Notes under the pieces: generated by a model
What the model was told of the DNA's origin: nothing
Databases searched by the model: none
Seen by the model: only the letters and a program-made list of their open reading frames with translations
Translations under genes and position numbers: made by a program
Virus record (IMG/VR): IMGVR_UViG_3300036770_000502
Span: 1 to 35,836 of that record
Strand: one strand, 5' to 3'
Length of the DNA: 35,836 bases
Source of the DNA: a virus
In this document: in pieces, positions 17,707 to 24,648 of the stretch
How the letters are laid out: each line of letters opens with the position of its first letter
How positions within the stretch are numbered: the stretch's first letter is position 1

Positions 17707-19370
17707 TACTTGAGACCCAGCTTTTTCTTCGTCTCGGCGTTACGTGCGTTTATTTCTGCCTGGCGCTTAGCCTGTGCAGCAAGACGTTGGTTCTCGGCAA
17801 CAGTACGTCGAGTCTGACGAGCGCGAATAAATTGTGCGTTGTTGCGCTGGAAGCTCTCTGCCGCCTGTGGGTTGGTACGGGCCAGCTTACGCATCTGCTC
17901 ACCACCGCCCTGAACGTCCATAAACTTGTCGAACTCTTCTTGGCTTCCAAACTTCGTTCCAAGATTTGGCCTCTGGGTTGGCGTCACTGTCGTGCTCCTT
18001 GGTGATGCTGCCTTCTTGGTTGTCGCCTTCTTGGTTGTTGCCTTCTTTGCAACTGGCGACTTACCAGTTGTCTTAGCTGGCTTGGACGTAGAAGCCTTCA
18101 TTGCCGGAACGTCATCAGCTGGGTTGTACAGATATGCATCGCCCTGACGCACGTCAGCCGAAACCATCTCGCTGAATCCTTCTTCACGCACAGACTGGGA
18201 TGCAGCCTTCTTCTTGGCCGGGGCCTTCTTTGCTGGTGCAGCCTTCTTGGCGGTTGCTTTCTTGGCAACGGGAGACTTGCCAGTTGACCTAGGGGTTGCA
18301 TCTCCTTTGCCAGATAGCATCTCTTTTTCTGCTTTAGAAAGTTTTGCCATCTTTGCATCTTCTGCTGCGTCGCTCATTCCGCCAATTCTGTATTTTCTAG
18401 CTGGCCTAGGTGTTGCAGCTTTCTTTCCAACAACTTTTGTAGTTGCGGATTCGGCAACCTCATTGACAGCGGTGCGCTTACCAGGCGCAACTGGGCGAAC
18501 ATAGTCAGCACCACGCACCTGTGCACTGACGCTACGGCCAAGGTCATCGGCTTTGCTCCACAGCTTTGCTTCGCCCTTGAGTGCGGTAACAGCCTTCTGC
18601 ACAGTACGAACAGTTCGGCTGCGGCCAGAGAGTCGATTGAGCAATGCGCCACCAGAAGGCACGAGGCCCTTGGCTGCACCACCAGAGTAAATGGTTGCTA
18701 CCACGTCTGCGGTGTTAAGCAAAGCCTCTGTGCCAGTTGCTTGACGCAAGTTTGGATTCTTGCCAACTGCACGACCAACGGTGTTGATTGCAGGGTTAAC
18801 GAACGTTGCGTTAAGCGATTCACCTTGCGAGGAAGCAAAGCCGAGAATCCTCTTACCAGCACCGAGCCAAGACTTGCCAGTTCCAGTAACAGCTTTCTTC
18901 CATTCATTTGGATCAGTTAGTCGAAGTGCTGCCGACTCAACTGGATTGCTGCCACGATTCGTACGGGTTGGCGTAACATTCTTTGGCGCACTAATACGCT
19001 TTTGAATTGCCTGACGCTCGATGCTATTGATATCCGTGTAAGCCTTACCGCGTGTAACATCTGCGGTACGTCCAGTCTTTCCAGTTGACGGAAGCGTGCC
19101 AGAAGAACTTGATGTTGATACAGCCTTCTTGGCCGCTGCTCGCTGGATATCTGCTGGAGTATAGAAACCTTCACGGGTAACTCCACCTGATTCAAACTTT
19201 TGACGCAGCGCTTTGCGGTCTACAGCCTTTCCAGCCGCAGATAACTCCTGAGCGCGAGTCTGAACATAAAAACGCTTACGTGCTTCAGCAGGTGATAGAT
19301 TAGGATTAGAAGCAACAAAAGCTTTACGAGCTTGAATCCGTTGTTCAACATTCTTCTTCTTTGATGCCAT
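17706..19370 (-). CDS. Lys/Ala-rich histone-H1-like virion protein
   Basis: This is a 554-aa basic protein between terminase and portal. The start is ATG at 19370 (MASKKKNVEQRIQARKAFVA) with a GGAG ribosome site 5 nt before it; the longer in-frame extension has no such site. The C-terminal third has two copies of GKSPVAKKAT followed by KKAAPAKKAPAKKK-type runs, like the tail of histone H1 or bacterial HU/H1 hybrids. Residues about 210-300 look partly hydrophobic (TADVVATIYSGGAAKGLVPSG). A role in binding packaged DNA or in holding it during entry is likely but inferred. Confidence 0.75.
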   Translation of the reverse strand: MASKKKNVEQRIQARKAFVASNPNLSPAEARKRFYVQTRAQELSAAGKAVDRKALRQKFESGGVTREGFYTPADIQRAAAKKAVSTSSSSGTLPSTGKTGRTADVTRGKAYTDINSIERQAIQKRISAPKNVTPTRTNRGSNPVESAALRLTDPNEWKKAVTGTGKSWLGAGKRILGFASSQGESLNATFVNPAINTVGRAVGKNPNLRQATGTEALLNTADVVATIYSGGAAKGLVPSGGALLNRLSGRSRTVRTVQKAVTALKGEAKLWSKADDLGRSVSAQVRGADYVRPVAPGKRTAVNEVAESATTKVVGKKAATPRPARKYRIGGMSDAAEDAKMAKLSKAEKEMLSGKGDATPRSTGKSPVAKKATAKKAAPAKKAPAKKKAASQSVREEGFSEMVSADVRQGDAYLYNPADDVPAMKASTSKPAKTTGKSPVAKKATTKKATTKKAASPRSTTVTPTQRPNLGTKFGSQEEFDKFMDVQGGGEQMRKLARTNPQAAESFQRNNAQFIRARQTRRTVAENQRLAAQAKRQAEINARNAETKKKLGLK

Positions 19371-19407
19371 GTCACTCCTGCGCGCGCGTACTACCAAAGT
19401 ACCATAT

Positions 19408-21366
19408 TCACGCGGATAACCAGGACGGTCTCCAAAGTCTAGGAGGCGCGACAACCGGACGCAACTGTGGCATGTGAAGCTCTGCGAACCAGTGCGCCAT
19501 CACCAAGTCAGTTCCGTTCTTCTTGTCGCGAGTCCACGAAGTCATTTCGTCAATGAACGCAAGTGTCTTCCAGTTGTCCCGAAGATCTGGTAAGCGCACC
19601 TGACCAGTACGCCACAACTGTGGAAGCAAAGCTTCCACACCGAGATTTTCATCGAGCTTGTTACGGCTGGTGGTGTGTGGAACCACGTTGACGCCCTGCA
19701 TGGCCTGCCACTTGCGGATGAAGTCGTGCGCTAAAAGGAAGCGCTGGGCAGCGTTGATCTCCACGACCCAGTGGCTGATTGGATAGCCCATATCCCATGA
19801 GCGTTCCTGCCAGGCTTGCATAATGCCCGAGTACTCCCCAGTGCCAGTGTCGTAGCCCAGCAGTTCTTCTGCGGTCAGCTTGCAGCGTTCGATGTCGACC
19901 AGGAACCTAAGCCCAGTCTCTGGTTGGAACAACCACCATTGGATGGCCCAGAACATGGTGGGGCTCGGGTCGACCGACGCCACCGAGATTATCGGTTGAG
20001 ATAGCCCTTCAGGAATATACCCAGGACGGCGGCCAACGTCAATGCAGCCAGGATAGAGAACCCCATCAGGACCCATCCCACCAGTCGCCCAAGTGCGCTC
20101 AATGAGGTAATGTCCCTCTGCCATATCCTCTTGCTGATAGACAACCTGGAACTTGGACGGAGTGTTGTAGCGGATGTAAGAAAGGTCCTTCCAGGATAAA
20201 CGGAACGGGTCCAGGAGGGGGCCTTCTGGCCAAGGTGGTGCATCTTTTCGTTTACAAGCAAGTGTTCCATCGTCGAGTTCCTCGTAATAGGCTTTATATA
20301 CCAGGTGGTGGTACTTAGCCGATTTCGTAGGTTCGACAAGTTCCGATTTATCTTTAACATCAGAACCGTCATATTCTTCCAATTCTTCGTATGTGACTTT
20401 TGACAAGCAGTGGGCGTATAGGTCTTGAGGCCCTAGACGCTGACCTATAACGGCAAGCATGCCGCCCGGGTCCACACGTGCTTCGGCCATGGAATCCCAG
20501 CGCTCCAACAGCTTATCCCGTGCCACGGATTCTTTAGCGTTTTCTGGTGATGCCACGTCGTCAAAGAGAACTAGGTCGGCACGGTGTCCAATGAACTCTG
20601 ACTCAATTCCGTATGCAGAAACGGTTGGTTCCTTGTTGTCCAAGCCACCCATGGTCTGCTGCTCCACCACGAACTCTTCAGCACGCCATAAGGCACCTAC
20701 GTGTGTTGGCTTGAATCGGCCGTAGTCCAGCACGAGGCAGGCTTCTGCATTTACTGCTAAACCGCGGGCCACCATCTCTGGGTCTGGCTGGATTGGTGAC
20801 GTACGTTCCAGGGTTTCGCGGATACGGCGCGAGTACATCTTTGCTAGCGTCTGGCTGATAGAGCCGATCATCACACGGATAGCCCGGTTGCGCACGATAC
20901 ACCAGACGGCTACGTCGTGAAACAAGGTGGATTTGCCCACTCCAGGTGGACAGTTGAGCACCATGAACTGTTTCTCTGGGTGTTCCAGCATCTCGACAAT
21001 TTTGTAGGCAGCATCTACCTGCCAGGGGCTTGGGATGCGTCCGAGGTATACACGCCGGAAATAGTCGAAGTCTTCCAGGCCTCGCTGGGCCCGTGGGCTG
21101 AGCCGACCACTGGGAAGCACTGGTGGCATATCCTTCATAATCACACGGTCTCGTTCGACCGCATGCCCACCAGAAGGCTTGGAGGCGACTAGCTTTACCT
21201 GCTCCAGCTCAAGGCTGGTCTGCTTAGCTTTAGCTGACCACTTAAGTGCCGTGTTGTAGGAGATACCCGCATTGCGGGCAGCCTCCTTTAGGGTGACACC
21301 AGATTGCAGGGACTGCCAAAAGATTGACCTGTCCTCTGCAGAGATCGCCCTCCGCCCCTGCTGCAT
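19408..21366 (-). CDS. terL: Terminase large subunit with N-terminal helix-turn-helix
   Basis: This 652-aa protein has a packaging ATPase with Walker A CPPGVGKST (about 139-147) and Walker B LVLFDDVAS (about 270), followed by a nuclease-type C-terminal part with SVASVDPSP and a later WVVEINAAQRFL. The first 50 residues form a helix-turn-helix (GVTLKEAARNAGISYNTALK), a module normally carried by the small subunit. The fusion may let one polypeptide both recognise and cut the DNA. The gene follows a 78-aa gene by 10 nt. The product pumps DNA into the prohead through the portal. Confidence 0.93.
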   Translation of the reverse strand: MQQGRRAISAEDRSIFWQSLQSGVTLKEAARNAGISYNTALKWSAKAKQTSLELEQVKLVASKPSGGHAVERDRVIMKDMPPVLPSGRLSPRAQRGLEDFDYFRRVYLGRIPSPWQVDAAYKIVEMLEHPEKQFMVLNCPPGVGKSTLFHDVAVWCIVRNRAIRVMIGSISQTLAKMYSRRIRETLERTSPIQPDPEMVARGLAVNAEACLVLDYGRFKPTHVGALWRAEEFVVEQQTMGGLDNKEPTVSAYGIESEFIGHRADLVLFDDVASPENAKESVARDKLLERWDSMAEARVDPGGMLAVIGQRLGPQDLYAHCLSKVTYEELEEYDGSDVKDKSELVEPTKSAKYHHLVYKAYYEELDDGTLACKRKDAPPWPEGPLLDPFRLSWKDLSYIRYNTPSKFQVVYQQEDMAEGHYLIERTWATGGMGPDGVLYPGCIDVGRRPGYIPEGLSQPIISVASVDPSPTMFWAIQWWLFQPETGLRFLVDIERCKLTAEELLGYDTGTGEYSGIMQAWQERSWDMGYPISHWVVEINAAQRFLLAHDFIRKWQAMQGVNVVPHTTSRNKLDENLGVEALLPQLWRTGQVRLPDLRDNWKTLAFIDEMTSWTRDKKNGTDLVMAHWFAELHMPQLRPVVAPPRLWRPSWLSA

Positions 21367-21376
21367 GAATCTAGGC

Positions 21377-21613
21377 TTACTTGCCCTTCTTCTTTACGCC
21401 CTTGACCGGGGTCGGCTTGTTCCAACTGTTCCGGTAGTCATACACGAAACGCTTCAGCTGTGCTTCCTGCTTACGCGGGATAATAAAACCGATGCCAGGG
21501 TTGGCTCGCTTCATCTCATCAAAATGAACGAGGCCCCTCATTGCGGATGCAAGGGCCTTCTTGGTTTCACGCGAAGCCTGTGCAGTCAGTCGCTTCTTCT
21601 TGTTATCGTCCAT
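21377..21613 (-). CDS. Small basic protein before terminase (possible small subunit or accessory)
   Basis: This is a 78-aa basic protein (MDDNKKKRLTAQASRETKKA ... RFVYDYRNSW) with a Lys-rich tail. I choose ATG at 21613; another ATG 18 nt upstream is possible. Neither has a clear Shine-Dalgarno, and leaderless initiation is possible in actinobacteria. Its place immediately before terL suggests a packaging accessory, but terL already carries a helix-turn-helix. The plus-strand promoter of the structured RNA begins 2 nt from this start codon, so the two may interfere. Confidence 0.65.
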   Translation of the reverse strand: MDDNKKKRLTAQASRETKKALASAMRGLVHFDEMKRANPGIGFIIPRKQEAQLKRFVYDYRNSWNKPTPVKGVKKKGK

Positions 21614-21614
21614 G

Positions 21615-21642
21615 TTGCAATCGTACACCATGGTGCTATAGT
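21615..21642 (+). promoter_or_regulatory. Plus-strand promoter for structured RNA, copy 1
   Basis: TTGCAA (21615-21620), 16 nt, then TATAGT (21637-21642) fits a sigma70-like promoter reading away from terL. The same TTGCAA sequence is the -35 of the promoter of the second RNA copy, with a comparable spacing (17 nt). The expected start is about 21649. Confidence 0.6.
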
Positions 21643-21648
21643 GAGACC

Positions 21649-21870
21649 GCAAACCAATCAAGTCCCTCATGTCGGGAGACACAGGGCACGCACGGTCGTA
21701 CCACGGTTGCAGGTGGCGGGACGTAAACAGGGAAACCTGGGTAGACCTCTGACCCCCGAGTCAGGGGAGCAGCGTGTGAACGTACAACACAACCAGGTGT
21801 CGGCTAGAAACATTGGCTACGGCCACCTACTACAAACGTAGTGAAGCGTGGGGGGAGCTTTTCTTTTTCT
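21649..21870 (+). ncRNA. Structured non-coding RNA, copy 1
   Basis: The conserved core is 21690-21767. It holds hairpin 1 CCAC/GTGG (21701-21704 with 21713-21716, loop with TTGCA), hairpin 2 CAGG-GAAA-CCTG (21728-21739, GNRA tetraloop), the hexamer GGTAGA (21740-21745), and hairpin 3, an 8-bp stem CCTCTGAC/GTCAGGGG (21746-21753 with 21760-21767). The same order occurs at 32642-32719, where stems 2 and 3 have different bases but pair again. Both copies have GNRA loops only in the plus-strand reading. The 3' part ends near a CCAC/GTGG stem and a T-rich tract (from about 21859), a possible terminator. Ends are estimated. No protein family fits the plus frame. Confidence 0.7.
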
Positions 21871-22035
21871 GTTTTCTTTTCAACTAGTGCGTGTAATACA
21901 CACCTGTGTGTGGAGCTTCACCGAAATACACAAAATACACACATATCGAGAACGGGTATTATCCCCCCATACGGGGGGGTGAAACGGCAAAGCCCCAGTA
22001 GCCGATTTGACTACTGGGACTCGCCGTGCTAGGTG
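21871..22035. other. Non-coding region between the early operon and structured RNA copy 1
   Basis: I see no gene here. It holds the terminator described separately, the GC hairpin at 21963-21978, and CA/TG-rich tracts (ACACACCTGTGTGT and ACACACAT). On the minus strand the stretch TGTGTGTATTTTGTGTATTT resembles the -10 surroundings of the promoter at 32569-32597. A minus-strand promoter for the terminase operon may therefore lie at about 21925-21960, but no -35 is clear. Confidence 0.4.
21994..22018 (-). terminator. Probable terminator of the early/replication operon
   Basis: On the minus strand CCCAGTAG and CTACTGGG form a perfect 8-bp stem with a 9-nt loop. GGCTTTGCCGTTTC follows. It lies 18 nt after the stop codon at 22036. 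The T tract is short, so efficiency is uncertain. A second GC hairpin, CCCCCC-ATAC-GGGGGG (21963-21978), follows. Confidence 0.55.
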
Positions 22036-22287
22036 CTAAGCGTTCTGGAATGTCCAGACTTCGCATGCTGGAAGTCCCAGCATCTCATTCGCTGGAATGT
22101 CGGCAACCTTAGAAACGAGTTTCTTAGATTGCCGATTGCCCCAACGATTCACCGACTCGACGATCTTGCCCTTAGAGCCCTGACCCTTAGGGACTCGTAG
22201 CCCCCAAGTTTTGGGTTCCTTAGTGATCATGGTGAATGTTGCTGAAATGACCTCTGCCGTAGCAGTCGGCTTCTTCTTCGTTGCGAT
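22036..22287 (-). CDS. Small basic protein, probable non-canonical ATC start
   Basis: The frame from ATC at 22287 gives 83 aa beginning (M)ATKKKPTATAEVISATF. It continues through the internal ATG at 22230 (MITKEPKTWGLRVPKGQG) to WTFQNA. A strong Shine-Dalgarno, AAAGGGAG, stands 6 nt before ATC, whereas the internal ATG has none, and no ATG, GTG or TTG lies between them. ATKKKP is a very usual start for a small phage protein. The alternatives are a sequencing or real mutation of ATG to ATC, or initiation at 22230. The function is unknown. It is the last gene of the early block. Confidence 0.65.
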   Translation of the reverse strand: MATKKKPTATAEVISATFTMITKEPKTWGLRVPKGQGSKGKIVESVNRWGNRQSKKLVSKVADIPANEMLGLPACEVWTFQNA

Positions 22288-22451
22288 AACTAACTCCCTT
22301 TCTCTTCACTTCATCGCCCCATTGGCGACGACATCCACCGTAGCCGACCTAGCGACACTTCGCAAGTCGCCCCGGGTTCTCAGGTTTCGCCATATTATGT
22401 ATCAAGCCTAAGCCCTTAGCATAGGTAATCTAAGTATCGGTAGCCCTAACG
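22288..22451. other. Leader region upstream of the ATC-start gene
   Basis: I see no credible gene here. The stretch contains a small hairpin at 22352-22370 (GCG, ACTT, CGC loop, AAGT, CGC) and the strong Shine-Dalgarno used by the next gene. A plus-strand frame here is a shadow. Together with the following structure it makes about 370 nt without a gene. Confidence 0.4.
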
Positions 22452-22653
22452 GTAGGTACTAGCACACTCGGTAGCGATAAGTCCAGCTAGAGACGCTAGT
22501 GGTAGGTCTATCGGGGGTTTAGTGCCTAGCGCATATCCCGATCATGGATACCCACTAGGTGATAGACCTACTCACTAACGCTCTATTCCATTACCAGCCT
22601 CTACTAAAGGCTAGTACTACGACTAGCAGTAATGCCCATATGCCTACTGCTAG
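22452..22653. repeat. Large nested inverted-repeat structure (possible ornate RNA or origin)
   Basis: An outer stem pairs 22452-22463 with 22610-22620 (11 bp, one bulge). Inside it a long hairpin pairs 22488-22512 with 22561-22585. It is made of TAGAG/CTCTA, CGCTAGTG/CACTAACG with one mismatch, and a perfect 10-bp TAGGTCTATC/GATAGACCTA. It continues with CCTAG/CTAGG and TATCC/GGATA around a 7-nt loop. A further 9-bp stem, CTAGCAGTA/TACTGCTAG, occupies 22623-22653. The tetramer CTAG occurs at least eight times here. The strand of any RNA is not known. Confidence 0.65.
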
Positions 22654-22680
22654 CCAGTTCTCACTCACCCTCTTCCTCAT
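22591..22680 (-). CDS. Possible 29-aa single-span membrane peptide
   Basis: The minus frame from ATG 22680 gives a peptide with basic MRKRVSE followed by a hydrophobic span NWLAVGIWALLLVVVLAF and a short end. The charge pattern fits a small inner-membrane peptide. It overlaps the end of the upstream gene by 20 nt, and its ribosome site is weak. Part of it coincides with a perfect 9-bp inverted repeat, so the DNA may be structured rather than coding. I rate it as a candidate only. Confidence 0.3.
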   Translation of the reverse strand: MRKRVSENWLAVGIWALLLVVVLAFSRGW

Positions 22681-23329
22681 CGTCAATGCCTGACTCACGC
22701 TTGAGTTTGCCGATGACTTCCTTGTAAGTCTCAGGGTAGTCCCGTTCCATAGTCCGTGGGTACAAGTTGCCTTGCCACAGGCTGTGGAATAACTCGATGG
22801 TCTCTGTGTCGTAGTCAGCGAAAGCCAGTTTGGGGTCTGGGTCATCGCTGTCTAGGGTAAGTATTGAGACGTTATCGCCTGACTTGACCACGACAAAGCC
22901 GGGGGCAGCACAGGCTGTAAGCCGTCTGCCGTCAGGGAGATTAGTCCTGATGATTAGCCCTGACTGCTTCTTGATGTGGTAAGTCATAAGCATTGACTGT
23001 GGCTCTGAGACGATCTGGGCTAGTTCCTCATGGGTATCAAAGGTGTACAACTTGGTGATCTTGCCACCTGTGTAATCCCCACTGGTGAGGTCTTCGGGCT
23101 TACCACCTACTACTTGAGCGTCACCGTTCAGCATTTGCTGGTATTCCTCTTCAGTTGTCTTGGTCAGTGCGAACAAGTAACTGCCGAAATAGCCGTCTTT
23201 GGTGAACTGATCGTCAAGCATTGTGATAATGCTCTTAGCCTCAGCTGTACGCTCATCAAATATGGTCGTACCTGCTTCGGTCATTACTGCCTGTAGTTCT
23301 GCCATAAGCAGTTCGTCAGGGGTACTCAT
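22661..23329 (-). CDS. Acidic protein of the MoxR-vWA cluster, function unknown
   Basis: This is a 222-aa protein starting at ATG 23329 (MSTPDELLM). GGAGG lies 6 nt upstream, and the stop of the vWA gene overlaps as TGATG. It is acidic, with a Glu-rich C-terminus (GIDDEEEGE). It has a mixed alpha/beta pattern including KITKLYTFDTHEELAQIVSE and CAAPGFVVVKSGDNVSILTL. It is the third gene in a tightly coupled set after the AAA+ ATPase and vWA genes, so it may be the substrate or adaptor of that pair. I recognise no family. Confidence 0.8.
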   Translation of the reverse strand: MSTPDELLMAELQAVMTEAGTTIFDERTAEAKSIITMLDDQFTKDGYFGSYLFALTKTTEEEYQQMLNGDAQVVGGKPEDLTSGDYTGGKITKLYTFDTHEELAQIVSEPQSMLMTYHIKKQSGLIIRTNLPDGRRLTACAAPGFVVVKSGDNVSILTLDSDDPDPKLAFADYDTETIELFHSLWQGNLYPRTMERDYPETYKEVIGKLKRESGIDDEEEGE

Positions 23330-24648
23330 CACTTTCCTCCTTGTAGTTTGGTCATTTCCCTTATTGCTTGCTTCACATTACGGGCTGTGATAATCCCGTG
23401 CTTTCTTACGAGGTTACGGCACTGCTGTCTCAGGTTCTCGTTAGACCTGTCGCCTAAGCCAGTGACTTGCTGGTCGCTGACCCAGATAACGGGCTGAACG
23501 CTAGATGACCTAAGCGATACGCCGTACTTGAGTGCTGGTGCGTCACAGCCGTTACCCCCTGGAAACTCAGGGAGACGCCTAATCTGACGACCTCTACGGG
23601 CTACGACCCAAGCGTTAGGGTTGCTCTCATCGGGATAGTTACCCGTTGAGTAGCAGAGCACCGTAGCACCTGACGATGACTTCATAAGTGCCTTGAGGTC
23701 ATCTTCGGTAAGACTCATAGAGCCTGAGCAGTCAATGACTACGACAGCCCCAAGCGAACGGGTCTTACGGGTAAAGATACGACGCTCAGGGTCAGTCATA
23801 AGCCGACCGATATTGCGTGGATACTTACCCTCGTTGGTGTACATGATACGCCTACCCAACTTGCCAGTATGGGGGATATCCAACGGTGGCTTAGACACAA
23901 ACAACGGATACCACCCGTCGTTAGTGTCGTCAATCGCTGGCTTACCCTTACTGATCTGCTCGGAAAGGTGACGCTGTGCTTTGGTCTGCTTAGCCTCTTT
24001 GGCTTGAGACCTAAGGGCTTCAGCTACCTGCTCAGCCCTAGCGTCGATCAACTCAGTGAGCCAACGCCAGTGCTTCTTAGCGTTACGCCTACGCCAGTCG
24101 CTCTTGCTGTTGATATCCAGCAAATGACTCTGGTAGTAATCCACAGTACGGGTAACTGCTTCCTCTGTGGACTGTAAGTACTCACGCACTGACGGTGGAA
24201 CTGCTGACTTGAGTTGCTCGTAAGCCTGAGTGCCTACATAACGGGTAGCCTCAAGAAAGACTGCGCCGTTAGGCGTTGGCTCGTTGAGCAACCTAGCCAG
24301 AGTGGCTACAGAAACTGTGCCGTTAGTTGGGTCATCGCCGTAAGCCTCTTTGTAGAGGCTTGTGGCTACTACCTGACTGGCTACCTGAGTTGAGTGAATA
24401 CTCACACCCCAACGCTTAGCGTTACGCTTAGCCTCAGGAAGAGCAACTCGGGCAAGGCAAAGGGCATAACGCCTAAGCCTACGGCTAGTCTCGCCACCAC
24501 CTGACGGGGCAACTAAGCCGTGAACCTTAGTCCCGTGAGTAACACTCACAGTCGTAAGGTCTAAGGCTTCGCCCGTTTGGGTGTAGCGATTATGCGATAG
24601 AGACGGTCTATCACCGAGTACCTCAGGTACTACAGAGTGCTTAGCCAT
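23329..24648 (-). CDS. von Willebrand A domain protein, partner of the MoxR ATPase
   Basis: This is a 439-aa protein. The C-terminal third carries a vWA fold with the metal-ion site DCSGSMS (about 303-309) after a hydrophobic strand GAVVVI, then a strand PVIWVSDQQVTGLGD. The N-terminal 280 residues are helical and basic, as in CobT- or CoxE-like proteins that work with a MoxR AAA+ ATPase. The start overlaps the ATPase stop (TAATG). Known pairs of this type remodel or insert metal into target proteins; in phages their job is not settled. Leu-Arg steps encoded CTT-AGG are frequent here, unlike the virion genes. Confidence 0.85.
   Translation of the reverse strand: MAKHSVVPEVLGDRPSLSHNRYTQTGEALDLTTVSVTHGTKVHGLVAPSGGGETSRRLRRYALCLARVALPEAKRNAKRWGVSIHSTQVASQVVATSLYKEAYGDDPTNGTVSVATLARLLNEPTPNGAVFLEATRYVGTQAYEQLKSAVPPSVREYLQSTEEAVTRTVDYYQSHLLDINSKSDWRRRNAKKHWRWLTELIDARAEQVAEALRSQAKEAKQTKAQRHLSEQISKGKPAIDDTNDGWYPLFVSKPPLDIPHTGKLGRRIMYTNEGKYPRNIGRLMTDPERRIFTRKTRSLGAVVVIDCSGSMSLTEDDLKALMKSSSGATVLCYSTGNYPDESNPNAWVVARRGRQIRRLPEFPGGNGCDAPALKYGVSLRSSSVQPVIWVSDQQVTGLGDRSNENLRQQCRNLVRKHGIITARNVKQAIREMTKLQGGK

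Noticed and set aside
19371-19454. N-terminal extension of the Lys/Ala-rich protein into terL
   Set aside because: It would overlap terL by 47 nt; ATG 19370 has a proper GGAG site.
21631-21655. CTCACTATAG on the minus strand resembles the core of a T7 RNA polymerase promoter
   Set aside because: No phage RNA polymerase gene is seen, the match is only 10 bases, and it coincides with the complement of the TATAGT -10 of the plus-strand promoter.
21690-21767. Possible cobalamin riboswitch (AACAGGGAAACC)
   Set aside because: The other conserved boxes of that riboswitch are missing, the second copy diverges there, and no cobalamin gene follows.
21272-21841. 189-aa plus-strand frame across the terL start and RNA copy 1
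   Set aside because: It overlaps terL antisense, has no recognisable domain, and the RNA structure explains its 3' part.
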